Below, piece after piece: positions 52,429 through 61,639 of a DNA stretch of 64,000 bases. The notes below the pieces were generated by a model, which made no database searches, was not told the DNA's origin, and saw nothing but the letters and a program-made list of their open reading frames with translations. Every line of letters starts with the position of its first letter. Within the stretch, counting starts at the first letter, position 1. A program made the translations under genes and the position numbers. Origin of the DNA: Celeribacter neptunius (GTDB taxonomy: Bacteria > Pseudomonadota > Alphaproteobacteria > Rhodobacterales > Rhodobacteraceae); assembly GCF_900113955.1 (NCBI RefSeq), contig NZ_FORH01000006.1, positions 124,001-188,000 on the forward strand, given 5' to 3'.

Positions 52429-52464
52429 TCGACAAACCCTTCGGTCTGCCCTTAAATCGTCTTG
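52429..52464 (+). promoter_or_regulatory. Sigma-70 promoter placed for leaderless transcription
   Basis: TCGACA (52429-52434), a 17-bp spacer and TTAAAT (52452-52457) form a good promoter. A start site 7-8 bases after the -10 falls at or next to the ATG at 52465. No Shine-Dalgarno sequence precedes that ATG. Confidence 0.6.
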
Positions 52465-52683
52465 ATGAAACAGCTTCTGCGCACAACCGACCCGACCCAG
52501 ATCATCTATGCCAAAGCGCTCCTGTCCGGAGAGGATATAGACTGCTTTGAAATGGACGTCCATATGAGCGTCCTCGAAGGCAGCCTTGGCATTTTGCCAC
52601 GCCGGTTGATGGTCCGGGATGACGATCTGATGCAGGCCCGGCGCATTCTCAAGGACAATGATTTCGAGCTGGAGGAGCTGTGA
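52465..52683 (+). CDS. DUF2007-family small protein
   Basis: 72 residues, a small alpha/beta protein with the DUF2007 pattern: LLRTTDPTQIIYAKALLSGEDIDCFEMD, and a terminal RLMVRDDDLMQARRILKD. The fold resembles PII-type/ferredoxin-like signal proteins, and the function is unknown. It appears to be leaderless: a promoter ends seven bases before the ATG and no ribosome site is present. Its stop overlaps the GTG of the next gene. Confidence 0.88.
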   Translation: MKQLLRTTDPTQIIYAKALLSGEDIDCFEMDVHMSVLEGSLGILPRRLMVRDDDLMQARRILKDNDFELEEL

Positions 52684-53465
52684 GCACCGCCGAGGCGGAG
52701 CCTGGGTCCGAGCTGAGCCGGGACGCATTCCTCGGTGGGCGCCTGCATCTGTGGCAACCCCGCATGGGCTATCGTGCCGGCGTTGATCCGGTGCTTCTGG
52801 CCGCTGCGACGCCAGCGCGTCACGGTCAGAGCGTGCTGGAGTTGGGCTGTGGCGCGGGCGCGGCCTCGCTTTGTCTTGCAACCCGGGTGTCTGGGCTCGA
52901 GCTGACCGGGGTTGAGCTGCAGTCGTTCTATGCCGAATTGGCGCGGCGCAACGCGGCGGAAAATAACGTGGCGATGCAGGTTGTCGCGGCGGATCTTCAG
53001 CATCTGCCCGGGGATCTGCGGGCACGAAGTTTTGATCATGTCATCGCCAACCCGCCGTATTACGAACGGCACCGTTCGACCGCTGCGGCGGATGCCGGAC
53101 GGGATGTCGCTTTGGCCGGGGAGACCCCGCTCGGGAACTGGGTCGATGTGGCCGCTCGTCGGCTCAAGCCCAAGGCCTATCTGACGATGATCCAGAAAGC
53201 GGATCGCCTGCCGGATCTGATTACTGCATTGGCGGCGCTGGACGGGCGGCTCGGTTCGATCCGTGTGCGCCCGATTCAGCCGCGCGAAGGGCGTGTGGCC
53301 GAGCTTGTGATCGTGCAGGCGCGCAAGGGTGGGCGCGCGGGTTTCGTGCTCGAATCTGCCTTGATCATGCACGAAGGGCTCCGCCACGAACACGATGGCG
53401 AGAGCTACCGCGCACAGGTCGCAACAATCCTGCGAGATGGCGGGGAATTGCCCTGGTCGAGCTGA
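52680..53465 (+). CDS. tRNA1(Val) A37 N6-methyltransferase-like protein
   Basis: 261 residues, a class-I SAM methyltransferase with SAM motif VLELGCGAGAASLCLATRV (about residues 52-70) and the catalytic N6-adenine motif NPPYYE (about residues 125-130). The family (TrmN6/YfiC-like, COG4123) methylates A37 of tRNA1(Val), and the substrate is likely but not certain. A GTG start overlaps the stop of the DUF2007 gene (GTGA). Confidence 0.88.
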   Translation: MSTAEAEPGSELSRDAFLGGRLHLWQPRMGYRAGVDPVLLAAATPARHGQSVLELGCGAGAASLCLATRVSGLELTGVELQSFYAELARRNAAENNVAMQVVAADLQHLPGDLRARSFDHVIANPPYYERHRSTAAADAGRDVALAGETPLGNWVDVAARRLKPKAYLTMIQKADRLPDLITALAALDGRLGSIRVRPIQPREGRVAELVIVQARKGGRAGFVLESALIMHEGLRHEHDGESYRAQVATILRDGGELPWSS

Positions 53466-53599
53466 GCTTTTGGCAATCTTTCGCGCTTCGTTCACCATGC
53501 GTCACATTGTTGCCAAAACAGGCCGTGACACGACTCAAATTCTATGGTGCAGTTGTTACATAGCTTTTACAAAGCTGCACCCAACAGAGAGGAGAAGAC

Positions 53600-53767
53600 A
53601 TGAGCTTGACGTCCCATATCGAGGAACTGAAGAAAAAGCACAAATCCCTCTCGGAGGCCGTTGAGACCGCTCAACGTTCGCCGGGCATCGATGATCTTCG
53701 GATCGCCGACCTGAAGAAACAGAAACTCCGGATCAAGGAAGAAATTGCGCGTCTGTCCACCACCTGA
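53600..53767 (+). CDS. DUF465-family (YdcH-like) small protein
   Basis: 55 residues, almost wholly helical and charged: SHIEELKKKHKSLSEAVE, a turn at SPGIDDL, and ADLKKQKLRIKEEIARL. This is the two-helix hairpin of DUF465/YdcH proteins, small soluble proteins of unknown function. An AGAGAGGAGAAG site lies just upstream. It is monocistronic and convergent with an EamA gene, 20 bp away. Confidence 0.88.
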   Translation: MSLTSHIEELKKKHKSLSEAVETAQRSPGIDDLRIADLKKQKLRIKEEIARLSTT

Positions 53768-53787
53768 CGCCAGAATATCTCTTGAAG

Positions 53788-54651
53788 CTATTCGGTTTGG
53801 CGGCTTTGAAAGGCGGCCAGACCGGCCCCGGCGGTAATCAGCACCGCAGACAGAATGAGGGTTGCACGCGGCTCCGCGATCCCGACAGCAACCAGAACTA
53901 GGGTCGACAGCAGGGGCGCCGCATAGGATGCCGTCCCCAGAAGCTGGATATTCCCGCGTTTCACCCCGATATCCCAGACATAAAAGGCCGCGCCGACCGG
54001 GCCGATGCCAAGTGCGATCATGCTGGCCCAGCCAAGCTGGGTCGAGGGCCAGACGGTCTCTTCCAGAGCCAGATGGGTGACGAGTGACAGCGCGGCGGTG
54101 GCAAGGCAATAGACGGTCACGACCATGCTCGACACGGCGCCGAATTTCCGCGAAATCACCGAATAGCTCGACCAGGTGAGCGCACAGGCCGCGGCCAGCA
54201 GGTAGCCCGCCATATGGCCGCCGGAAAAGCTCGCGCCCTTGGCAACGATCAGCGCGGCGCCGAGAAAGGACACAGCCGCGCCGACGAGATGCAGCGGGCG
54301 AAGGCGTTCGCCGGGCAAAAGCCCGGAAAACAGCACGATCAACAGCGGCCAGAGATAGGCTATCAGCCCGGCCTCGGCGGGCGGTGCCGCTTTCAGGGCC
54401 GAGAAATACAGGAAGTGATAGCCAAACAGCCCGACCGTGCCGAAGGCGTAGATCGACAGCGGCACGCCCCTGAGCTCATGCCAGCGCCCGGTGGCCGTGG
54501 TCCAGATCACGCCGATCAGGCCGCCGATGGTGAAGCACACGGTGTTGAGTTGCAGTGCCGGCACCTCGCTGGCGCCGACGGTGAACAGCGCCAGAAGCGC
54601 CCAGAGGAGAACGGCGATAAAGCCGATGAATGTCGCGGTCGATCGGGTCAT
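53788..54651 (-). CDS. EamA/DMT-superfamily transporter
   Basis: 287 residues with ten predicted helices in two EamA repeats, an inner-membrane exporter of the drug/metabolite superfamily. The second-repeat signatures ALTWSSYSVISRKFG and YAAPLLSTLVLVAVGIAEPRATLILSAVLITAGAGLAAF are typical. Substrate unknown (aromatic or other amino acids are common). It lies 90 bp downstream of phbB on the same strand, with the phbB terminator between them. Confidence 0.9.
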   Translation of the reverse strand: MTRSTATFIGFIAVLLWALLALFTVGASEVPALQLNTVCFTIGGLIGVIWTTATGRWHELRGVPLSIYAFGTVGLFGYHFLYFSALKAAPPAEAGLIAYLWPLLIVLFSGLLPGERLRPLHLVGAAVSFLGAALIVAKGASFSGGHMAGYLLAAACALTWSSYSVISRKFGAVSSMVVTVYCLATAALSLVTHLALEETVWPSTQLGWASMIALGIGPVGAAFYVWDIGVKRGNIQLLGTASYAAPLLSTLVLVAVGIAEPRATLILSAVLITAGAGLAAFQSRQTE

Positions 54652-54686
54652 GCGGTGATTAAGACGGAACCCTCGGGGATCGCAAC

Positions 54687-54717
54687 AAAAAAGGGGGGCG
54701 CCATCCGGCGATCCCCC
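54687..54717 (-). terminator. Rho-independent terminator after phbB
   Basis: On the - strand: a GC stem with a GGAT loop (GGGGG-AT-CGCC pairing with GGCG-C-CCCCC) followed by TTTTTT. It lies 25 bp past the phbB stop. Confidence 0.85.
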
Positions 54718-54741
54718 TGTGCAAGGCTTTTGCAGCGTTGA

Positions 54742-55464
54742 TCAGGTCAGATACTGACCACCGTTCGCGGTGATGGTCGAGCCGGTGATGAACCCTGCAT
54801 CATCGGAGGCGAGGAAGACCACGCAGCGCGCGATGTCCTCGGGTTCGCCGAGACGACCGACCGGAATCGTCGAGATGATCGATTCGCGCACTTTCTCGGG
54901 CACGGCCATGACCATTTCGGTCGCGACGTAGCCGGGGCAGATCACGTTGACGGTGATGCCGGCCCGCGCACCTTCCTGGGCCAGCGCCTTGGTAAAGCCG
55001 ATATCGCCGGCTTTGGCGGCGGAATAGTTGGCCTGGCCGAACTGACCTTTCTGACCGTTGATCGAGCTGATGTTGATCACCCGACCGAATTTGCGTTCGC
55101 GCATGCCGGGCCAAAGCGGGTGGGTCATGTTGAAGACACCCGAAAGGTTGGTGTCCATGACCTCTTGCCATTGTTCGCGGCTCATCTTGTGGAAGGGCGC
55201 ATCACGGGTGATGCCGGCGTTGTTCACCAGCACCTCGACCGGGCCGAGATCGGCTTCGACCTTGGCGATGCCTTCGGCGCAGGCGTCATAATCGGCCACC
55301 GACCACTTGTAGGTCTTGATGCCGGTTTCCTCGGTGAATTTCGCAGCGGCCTCATCATTGCCGGCATAGGTGGCGGCGACGGTGTAGCCGGCGTTTTTCA
55401 GCGCGATCGAAATCGCGGCGCCAATTCCGCGGGACCCACCGGTCACAAGAGCGACTCTGGACAT
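54742..55464 (-). CDS. phbB: Acetoacetyl-CoA reductase
   Basis: 240 residues, an SDR that reduces acetoacetyl-CoA to (R)-3-hydroxybutyryl-CoA with NADPH for polyhydroxybutyrate. The glycine motif is TGGSRGIG (about residues 8-15), NNAGITRD follows, and the triad is ISSINGQKGQFGQANYSAAKAG. The QKGQFGQANYSAAKAG segment is characteristic of PhaB. The ATG at 55464 is preceded by GGGAGG. phbA lies upstream but is separated by a terminator, so phbB probably has its own promoter. Confidence 0.95.
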   Translation of the reverse strand: MSRVALVTGGSRGIGAAISIALKNAGYTVAATYAGNDEAAAKFTEETGIKTYKWSVADYDACAEGIAKVEADLGPVEVLVNNAGITRDAPFHKMSREQWQEVMDTNLSGVFNMTHPLWPGMRERKFGRVINISSINGQKGQFGQANYSAAKAGDIGFTKALAQEGARAGITVNVICPGYVATEMVMAVPEKVRESIISTIPVGRLGEPEDIARCVVFLASDDAGFITGSTITANGGQYLT

Positions 55465-55515
55465 GATATTCCTCCCAATCAAATTTCGCTTCGAAATCTT
55501 GTTACTCAAAATATT

Positions 55516-55544
55516 CTGCACTCGCAACAATATTGCTTATGCAA
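55516..55544 (-). promoter_or_regulatory. PhaR-like sites upstream of phbB
   Basis: CTGC-N4-GCAA (55516-55527) and TTGC-N4-GCAA (55533-55544) lie 52-80 bp upstream of the phbB start, 17 bp apart. Both resemble the CTGC-N3/4-GCAG sites bound by the polyhydroxyalkanoate regulator PhaR in Paracoccus. AATGCAG adds a half-site. Confidence 0.45.
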
Positions 55545-55601
55545 ATGCAGAAAATTTTGTCTCCCTCAGGTCGGGATCTCCTGAGCATGGACAAAGAAAA
55601 A

Positions 55602-55621
55602 GGGGCCGTAAAGACGGCCCC
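55602..55621 (-). terminator. Rho-independent terminator after phbA
   Basis: GGGGCCGT and ACGGCCCC form a perfect 8-bp stem with a 4-nt loop; on the - strand TTTTTCTTT follows. It lies 31 bp past the phbA stop and separates phbA from phbB. Confidence 0.9.
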
Positions 55622-55652
55622 TGAAGAAGATTTTATGTCAGTTGAGCGGATG

Positions 55653-56828
55653 TCAGTCGCGCTCGACGCAGACCGCAACCCCCATGCCGCCGCCGATGCA
55701 GAGCGTGGCGAGGCCTTTCTTGGCGTCGCGGCGCTGCATTTCGAACAACAGGGTGTTGAAGATGCGGGCGCCCGAGGCGCCGATCGGGTGACCGATGGCA
55801 ATGGCGCCGCCGTTGACGTTGACGATGGCCGGGTCCCAGCCCATGTCCTTGTTCACGGCGCAGGCCTGGGCGGCGAAGGCCTCGTTGGCTTCTACCAGAT
55901 CGAGATCCTCGGGCTTCCAGCCGGCTTTCTCCAGCGCCTTGCGCGAGGCATAGATCGGACCGACGCCCATGATCGACGGGTCGAGGCCGGCGGTGGCGTA
56001 GGAAACGATGCGGGCGAGCGGCTGGATGCCGCGTTTCTCGGCATTCTCGGCGGACATCAGGAGCACACCGGCGGCGCCGTCATTGATGCCCGAGGCGTTG
56101 CCCGCGGTCACGGAGCCTTCCTTGTCGAAGGCCGGGCGCAGTTTCTGCATGTTCTCGATGGTGGCGCCGTGACGGATGTACTCGTCCTGATCCACGATGG
56201 TCTCGCCCTTGCGGGTCTTGACGGTGAAGGGCACGATCTCGTCGGCGAATTTGCCGGCTTTCTGAGCGGCTTCCGCCTTGTTCTGCGACGCCAATGCAAA
56301 CTCGTCCTGCATCTCGCGGGAGACTTGCCACTGCTTGGCGACATTCTCGGCGGTGATCCCCATGTGATAGCCGTTGAAGGCATCCCAGAGACCGTCCTTG
56401 ATCATCGAATCGATGAATTTCATGTCGCCCATCTTGTGACCGGCGCGCAGGTTGGCGACATGAGGCGACATGGACATGTTTTCCTGACCGCCGGCACAGA
56501 CGATCTCGGCATCACCCAAGAGGATGTGCTGGGCGCCCAATGCGATGGTGCGCAGGCCCGAGCCACAGACCTGGTTGATGCTCCAGGCGGCGGATTCGAT
56601 CGGCAGACCGGCATTGATATGAGCCTGGCGGGCGGGGTTCTGGCCCTGACCGGCCGTCAACACCTGACCAAGAATGGTTTCGGATACTTCGCCCTTTTCG
56701 ATGCCGGCGCGTTCCACCAGTGCCTCGAGCACCGTGGCGCCAAGTTCATGTGCAGGCGTATTTGCGAAGGACCCGGAAAAACTGCCGACGGCGGTCCGTG
56801 CGGCAGATGCGATAACGACATTGGTCAT
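55653..56828 (-). CDS. phbA: Acetyl-CoA acetyltransferase (beta-ketothiolase)
   Basis: 391 residues, a thiolase-fold enzyme that condenses two acetyl-CoA to acetoacetyl-CoA. The acyl-enzyme Cys is in [14 protein letters not shown] (about residue 88), [11 protein letters not shown] follows, [20 protein letters not shown] holds the catalytic His, and [15 protein letters not shown] at the C-terminus has the second Cys. The ATG at 56828 gives the standard length; the frame is open upstream. It supplies PhbB and is followed by its own terminator. Confidence 0.96.
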   Translation of the reverse strand: MTNVVIASAARTAVGSFSGSFANTPAHELGATVLEALVERAGIEKGEVSETILGQVLTAGQGQNPARQAHINAGLPIESAAWSINQVCGSGLRTIALGAQHILLGDAEIVCAGGQENMSMSPHVANLRAGHKMGDMKFIDSMIKDGLWDAFNGYHMGITAENVAKQWQVSREMQDEFALASQNKAEAAQKAGKFADEIVPFTVKTRKGETIVDQDEYIRHGATIENMQKLRPAFDKEGSVTAGNASGINDGAAGVLLMSAENAEKRGIQPLARIVSYATAGLDPSIMGVGPIYASRKALEKAGWKPEDLDLVEANEAFAAQACAVNKDMGWDPAIVNVNGGAIAIGHPIGASGARIFNTLLFEMQRRDAKKGLATLCIGGGMGVAVCVERD

Positions 56829-56915
56829 GATGACACTCTCTCTCCCATTGCGGTTGTGGGGAGATTGCCCAAAGGTCGCGATATTTGCAACAAAGTTGCG
56901 CGACTCCCCAAAGAA

Positions 56916-56944
56916 GCTGTATGCTGCAAGCGCAGCATTTTCAA
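56916..56944 (-). promoter_or_regulatory. phbA promoter with PhaR-type operator in the spacer
   Basis: On the - strand: TTGAAA (-35), 17-bp spacer, TACAGC (weak -10). The spacer contains CTGC-AAGC-GCAG (56924-56935), an exact match to the CTGC-N4-GCAG site of the PhaR regulator of PHA genes. Repressor binding there would block the polymerase. Confidence 0.55.
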
Positions 56945-57044
56945 CCTTCAATAGAGCCTGAAGAGAGAGATGAGGCGCTTTGCCGCCCGTTCGGGCCGGG
57001 ATTCGTCTCAGCCCGGGAGAGAGCGAGGCGGCTTGCGGCCGGTT

Positions 57045-57872
57045 TCAGCCCGCTTTGCGCTGGGTCTCGCGGTCGCGCCAGACCGGATCGATGGTGGCGG
57101 CCCCGAAATAATGCCCCTGCATGCAATCGATTCCGATCTCGGTCAGATAAGCGGCATCCTCGGCGGTCTCGACGAATTCGGCCACGGTATACATGTCGAA
57201 ATGTTTGGCCACGGAGACCAGCGCCTGGGTCAGCACCTGATTGTCCGGATTGTCGGCGATGCCGCGGATGAACTCGCCGTCGATCTTGACCATGTCGAAA
57301 TAGAAGTCTTTCAGATAGCGGAAGGCGGTGTAGCCGGCGCCGAAATCATCCAGCGCGAAGGAAATGCCCATCGATTGCAGGTCGGACATGAAGACCGAGA
57401 CGAGATCGGGCATCACCATGGCCGAGCTTTCCGTGATCTCGAGGATCAGCCGTTCGGCAATGGTCTGGTCCTTGGACAGGCCGGCCATCAGGGTCTCTTT
57501 CCAGCGCGGATAGCCAATCGAGCGCGCGGACATATTGATGGCGAGGCGCAGGCCGGGGTTTTCACCAAGCGCGTCGAGACCCATTTCCAGAGCCAGACAA
57601 TCGAGCTGGCGCCCGGTCTCGGTGGTTTCGGCGACTTCGATGAATTCACGGGCCGGGATCACGCGCCCGGTCTTGTCGAGAACGCGGATCAGCCCCTCGT
57701 AAAAGGCGGGACGATCCGGGCGCAGGGTCTGTACGATCGGCTGATAGGCCAGCATGACCTGTTTTTTCTTCAGGGCTTCCCGAACCATCTCAATGGTGTG
57801 GCGGTCCCGGTCGGCAATGGCTGCGGACAGGGGGCTCCCCAATTCGTTGTGGTCGTAGAAAGAGTCGTTCAT
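57045..57872 (-). CDS. EAL-domain cyclic-di-GMP phosphodiesterase
   Basis: 275 residues, nearly all one EAL domain, with no GGDEF. The signature Glu is in FYEGLIRV (EGL in place of EAL). Other catalytic residues are present: INMSARS, LEITES, ALDDFGAGYTAFRYL, DMVKIDGEFI, VAEFVET and MQGHYFG, so it should hydrolyse c-di-GMP. The protein appears cytoplasmic, with only a short N-terminal segment, so any regulation would come from outside. It is divergent from the PAS protein gene across 509 bp of largely AT-rich DNA. Confidence 0.9.
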   Translation of the reverse strand: MNDSFYDHNELGSPLSAAIADRDRHTIEMVREALKKKQVMLAYQPIVQTLRPDRPAFYEGLIRVLDKTGRVIPAREFIEVAETTETGRQLDCLALEMGLDALGENPGLRLAINMSARSIGYPRWKETLMAGLSKDQTIAERLILEITESSAMVMPDLVSVFMSDLQSMGISFALDDFGAGYTAFRYLKDFYFDMVKIDGEFIRGIADNPDNQVLTQALVSVAKHFDMYTVAEFVETAEDAAYLTEIGIDCMQGHYFGAATIDPVWRDRETQRKAG

Positions 57873-58381
57873 CCTGTCACCTAGCTGTTCGCATTTGCGT
57901 TGCTCCCAATTTCGCGCTGTTCGGATAACATCAGGTAAATTTTCCGAGTTGGTGGAAGATTTATGTGAAGAGGAGCGTAATTTTTCAAGCTATTGAATTC
58001 ATGTGATAAAAATGAATTCATGCACGTTTGTAAGCGATATTTTTCAGATTTTTCGTTAAATTTTACTTTCATACTCGTGGCGACATTTGCGCGCAGAGGG
58101 CCGGTTTCCCCGGTCTGCGGGAATCGGTCGTGACGGCGCAATGCCGGTCGCCGGCCAATCGCGGAGGGGCCGGTGACTGGAGGCCGGCGCGCGGAGGAAG
58201 GAATGTGCGGAGCGCAGGGCCGGCAAACCCATGCAACTGGCGGATCGTCTGCTGATCGGCGCCATATTTCGTCATTCGCCCGCGGCTCAGATGATTTTCT
58301 CGGCACTTTCGGGCGACAAGCTTAACCAGATTGAAAGCAAGCTTTGGTCCACTGCCGACAAACGAGCCAATAGGATTTGCG
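57873..58381. other. Intergenic region between the EAL and PAS genes
   Basis: 509 bp with no convincing gene. The left half (about 57930-58075) is very AT-rich and carries a 10-bp direct repeat, TGAATTCATG, at 57994-58003 and 58013-58022 (19-bp period), each copy centred on the palindrome TGAATTCA. The right half (about 58076-58330) is GC-rich. It should hold the promoters of both divergent genes, but I could not assign -35/-10 boxes. Confidence 0.6.
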
Positions 58382-59662
58382 ATGTCGCATCATTATTCCA
58401 AGTCAACCTTCACGACGGCCCAGCATGAAGTTCCTTTCGAGATGGAAGAGATTTTCTTTTCCAGAACGGACGAGCGCGGTGTGATCGCGGCGGGCAATGA
58501 GGTGTTCCGGCGGGTTGCCGGCTATTCATGGGATGAACTGGTGGGGGCGCCGCACAAGATCATCCGGCACGAGGACATGCCGAAAGGCGTCTTTTATATC
58601 CTCTGGGAGCGGATCAAACGCGGCATGGCGACCGGTGCCTATGTCAAGAACCGGGCCAAGGATGGGCGGTACTACTGGGTCTATGCGATCGTGTCGCCGA
58701 TCGAGGGCGGCTATGTTTCGGTCCGGATGAAACCGTCTTCCGAGGTGTTCGGAACCACGCGGGCGCTCTACGCCGAGATGCTGAAGCGCGAGAAGGAAGA
58801 GGGAATCAGTCCGGAGGAGAGTGCCGCGGCCATTCGGGAGGCGCTCAAGACCCTCGGCTTCTCGAGCTACGGCGCCTTCAGCTCGCTGGCGGTCACGGAA
58901 GAAATGCAGGCCCGTGACAAGGCGCTCGGCCGCCTTGCCGACGGGCGGTTGCAGAGCCTCAAGGATCTTTTGCCGACGCTTGAGGAGCTCAACAAGCAAC
59001 AGAATTCCCTGTTCGAATCCTTTGCCAAGATCCGCAGCATTCCGTCGAACATGCGGATCGTGGCCTCGCGTCTCGAACCGGCGGGGGGGCCGATCTCGGC
59101 GATTTCGCAGAATTACCGGCTGATGTCGGATGAGGTGACCAACCATCTCGGCGGTTTTCGGGTCGAGGGCGGCAAGCGCAGCCTGACCGAATCAGTCATG
59201 GCCCGGGTGTTCAACGGTCTGTTCATGGTGGCGACATCGCGACTGCAACGAGAAGTTCGCGAGGTCGCCCGCGCAGATCTGTTGAAACACACCGAGCGCG
59301 ACGGCTTTCAGACCGAGGTCGAGGTGCTTACCAATCTGATGGATCGCTACAAGCTCGAATCCGGTTCGGTGCTGTCGTCGGTCTTCACCGATGTGACCGC
59401 TCTCACCCGTTCGGCGAAAGATCTGCGTCAATTGGTGACCGGGCTCGATTCCATTCGGGTGTTGTGCCGGGTCGAAGCCGGGCGTCTCGGGGCGCAATCG
59501 GCCTCTCTGATCCCGGTGATCAACCAGCTTGACACGTTCCATGTCGAAATCGATGCCGCGTTGGAGCAGATCATGAAACTGGCGGATCGGATCAAGGCGC
59601 TGGTCGAAGAGGCCATGCCACGGTCGCTCACCGGGTCGATCTACGGATCGGCCGATTACTGA
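58382..59662 (+). CDS. PAS-domain protein (Aer-like PAS, no methyl-accepting tip)
   Basis: 426 residues. The N-terminal PAS domain (about residues 20-110) has the Aer/energy-taxis pattern: ISRTDERG-like FFSRTDERGVIAAGNEVFRRVAGYSWDELVGAPHKIIRHEDMPKGVFYILWERI and KNRAKDGRYYWVYAIVSPI. The remaining ~300 residues are helical and probably coiled-coil, but I find no methyl-accepting hairpin-tip sequence (no MCP signature) and no kinase, GGDEF or HAMP domain, and no membrane helix. It may be a soluble redox or oxygen sensor with a novel output. The ATG at 58382 precedes MSHHYSKST. Confidence 0.82.
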   Translation: MSHHYSKSTFTTAQHEVPFEMEEIFFSRTDERGVIAAGNEVFRRVAGYSWDELVGAPHKIIRHEDMPKGVFYILWERIKRGMATGAYVKNRAKDGRYYWVYAIVSPIEGGYVSVRMKPSSEVFGTTRALYAEMLKREKEEGISPEESAAAIREALKTLGFSSYGAFSSLAVTEEMQARDKALGRLADGRLQSLKDLLPTLEELNKQQNSLFESFAKIRSIPSNMRIVASRLEPAGGPISAISQNYRLMSDEVTNHLGGFRVEGGKRSLTESVMARVFNGLFMVATSRLQREVREVARADLLKHTERDGFQTEVEVLTNLMDRYKLESGSVLSSVFTDVTALTRSAKDLRQLVTGLDSIRVLCRVEAGRLGAQSASLIPVINQLDTFHVEIDAALEQIMKLADRIKALVEEAMPRSLTGSIYGSADY

Positions 59663-60234
59663 TCCGTCGTGGCAGTCTCCTGCAAGAGTTGCCTGACAAT
59701 GGCCTGTGCCGACGGCGAAAACCATTCGGCGTCGCCGGTCATGCGGGCAACCTCCTGGCCCTCGGGCGAGATCAGCACCGTCACCGGCAGGCCGAGCACC
59801 CCCATGTCCCGCGCCATGGCGCCGGTGGCATCCAGATGCAGCGGCAGGGAGGTGATCTCCGCCTCCTTGAGAAACCGCTCGACCGCCGGGCGCGGATTAT
59901 GCCCGGTGGCGATCGGCAACACCGTCAGGCCCTGATCCTCGAATTCCGCCGAGAGCGCGTCGAGCGCCGGCATCTCCTTGCGGCAGGGCGCGCACCAGGT
60001 GGCCCAGAAGTTCAGCAGCACCCATTGCCCTTGGTAATCCGCGAGGGTTTCTTCCGCCCCGTCACCATCGGTGAAGGGCAGGGCCGAGACCTCTTTCGGT
60101 TCCGAGTGAAAGCCGAGTTTCTGCAGGCTTCCCTCGCGCAGCGCCGCAGCCGTGCTCAGGTCCAGTGCGGTGGCGGGAATTGCACCCAGGCTCAGGGCCG
60201 TATAAAGGGTTGCGGCAATCAGTTTTTTCAGCAT
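59656..60234 (-). CDS. TlpA/ResA-like thiol-disulfide oxidoreductase
   Basis: 192 residues. An N-terminal signal peptide or anchor ([25 protein letters not shown]) targets it to the periplasm. A thioredoxin fold follows, with the CxxC site [19 protein letters not shown] (about residues 80-98) and a cis-Pro segment [10 protein letters not shown]. It likely reduces or oxidises periplasmic thiols, for example in cytochrome c maturation. The ATG at 60234 is chosen because a longer form would overlap the divergent argH start. Confidence 0.9.
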   Translation of the reverse strand: MLKKLIAATLYTALSLGAIPATALDLSTAAALREGSLQKLGFHSEPKEVSALPFTDGDGAEETLADYQGQWVLLNFWATWCAPCRKEMPALDALSAEFEDQGLTVLPIATGHNPRPAVERFLKEAEITSLPLHLDATGAMARDMGVLGLPVTVLISPEGQEVARMTGDAEWFSPSAQAIVRQLLQETATTDQ

Positions 60235-60247
60235 GCGGGACACGTCC

Positions 60248-61639
60248 ATGACCGATAAGAAATCCAACGCGATGTGGGGCGGGCGGTTTGCCGCCGGGCC
60301 TGACGCCATCATGGAAGCCATCAACGCCTCCATCGATTTCGACAAGCGGCTGGCCTCCCAGGACATCGCAGGCTCGCGCGCCCATGCTGCGATGCTCGCA
60401 AAACAGGGCATCCTTACCGATAAAGATGCCGAGGCCATTCGGGAAGGCCTGCTCACGGTTTTGTCAGAGATCGAGGCGGGAGAGTTCACCTTTTCCACCG
60501 CCTTGGAAGACATTCACATGAATGTCGAAGCGCGCCTGAAAGAGATCATCGGCGAGGCGGCGGGGCGTCTGCACACCGCGCGCTCCCGGAACGATCAGGT
60601 CGCGACCGATTTCAAGCTTTGGACCCGCGAGCAATATGACGCCGCCATCGCTGGTATTGAGTCGCTGATCCGCGCGCTTCTGGATCAGGCCGAGGCCGGC
60701 GCCGATTGGGTCATGCCGGGCTTTACCCATCTTCAGACCGCGCAGCCCGTCACCTGGGGCCATCACATGATGGCCTATGTCGAGATGCTCGGTCGTGATC
60801 TGTCGCGCTTCAAGGATGCCCGCGCCCGGATGAACGAAAGCCCGCTGGGCTCTGCCGCGCTTGCGGGCACCGGCTTCCCGATTGATCGCCACATGACCGC
60901 CGAGGCGCTGGGCTTTGATCGTCCGACGGCCAACTCCTTGGATGCCGTGGCGGATCGCGATTTCGCGCTCGAGTTCCTGTCCAGCGCCTCGATCTGTGCC
61001 ATGCACCTGTCGCGTTTTGCCGAAGAGCTGGTGATCTGGTCCTCGGCGCAGTTCCGGTTCGTGGCACTCTCGGATCGCTTCTCCACCGGCTCGTCGATCA
61101 TGCCGCAAAAGAAAAATCCCGATGCTGCCGAACTCATTCGCGCCAAGATTGGCCGGATTTTCGGCGCCAATGTCGCGCTGATGACGGTGATGAAGGGCCT
61201 GCCGCTGGCCTATTCTAAGGACATGCAGGAAGACAAGGAACAGGTGTTCGACGCCGCCGACAACCTGATGCTGGCGCTGGCCGCGATGACCGGCATGGTC
61301 TCCGACATGGCCGCCAATACCGACAATTTGCGCGCCGCCGCCGCGTCTGGGTTCTCCACCGCCACCGATCTCGCCGATTGGCTGGTGCGTGAGGCGGGGC
61401 TGCCGTTCCGCGATGCCCACCATGTCACCGGCGCGCTCGTGGCCATGGCCGAGAAGAAGGGCGTCGATCTTCCGGATCTGAGCCTTCCCGAGATGAAAGC
61501 CGTTCACGATGCCATCACCGACGGGGTTTACGGCGTCTTGACGGTTGAAAATTCCGTCGCTTCACGCACAAGCTACGGGGGAACCGCGCCGACACAGGTC
61601 CGCGCGCAGATCGCCCGTTGGAAAGAGGTGCTCGGATGA
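60248..61639 (+). CDS. argH: Argininosuccinate lyase
   Basis: 463 residues, a fumarase-superfamily enzyme that splits argininosuccinate into arginine and fumarate. [23 protein letters not shown] at the N-terminus, [18 protein letters not shown] (about residues 107-124), [19 protein letters not shown] (the catalytic Ser loop) and the late [16 protein letters not shown] block are diagnostic. It is divergent from the TlpA gene, and its stop overlaps the lipoprotein start. Confidence 0.96.
   Translation: MTDKKSNAMWGGRFAAGPDAIMEAINASIDFDKRLASQDIAGSRAHAAMLAKQGILTDKDAEAIREGLLTVLSEIEAGEFTFSTALEDIHMNVEARLKEIIGEAAGRLHTARSRNDQVATDFKLWTREQYDAAIAGIESLIRALLDQAEAGADWVMPGFTHLQTAQPVTWGHHMMAYVEMLGRDLSRFKDARARMNESPLGSAALAGTGFPIDRHMTAEALGFDRPTANSLDAVADRDFALEFLSSASICAMHLSRFAEELVIWSSAQFRFVALSDRFSTGSSIMPQKKNPDAAELIRAKIGRIFGANVALMTVMKGLPLAYSKDMQEDKEQVFDAADNLMLALAAMTGMVSDMAANTDNLRAAAASGFSTATDLADWLVREAGLPFRDAHHVTGALVAMAEKKGVDLPDLSLPEMKAVHDAITDGVYGVLTVENSVASRTSYGGTAPTQVRAQIARWKEVLG

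Noticed and set aside
57881-58306. 141-codon minus-strand frame in the EAL/PAS intergenic region
   Set aside because: No start with a ribosome site, a Pro/Arg/Ser-rich start and an AT-rich tail, and no motif; the base composition changes abruptly inside it.
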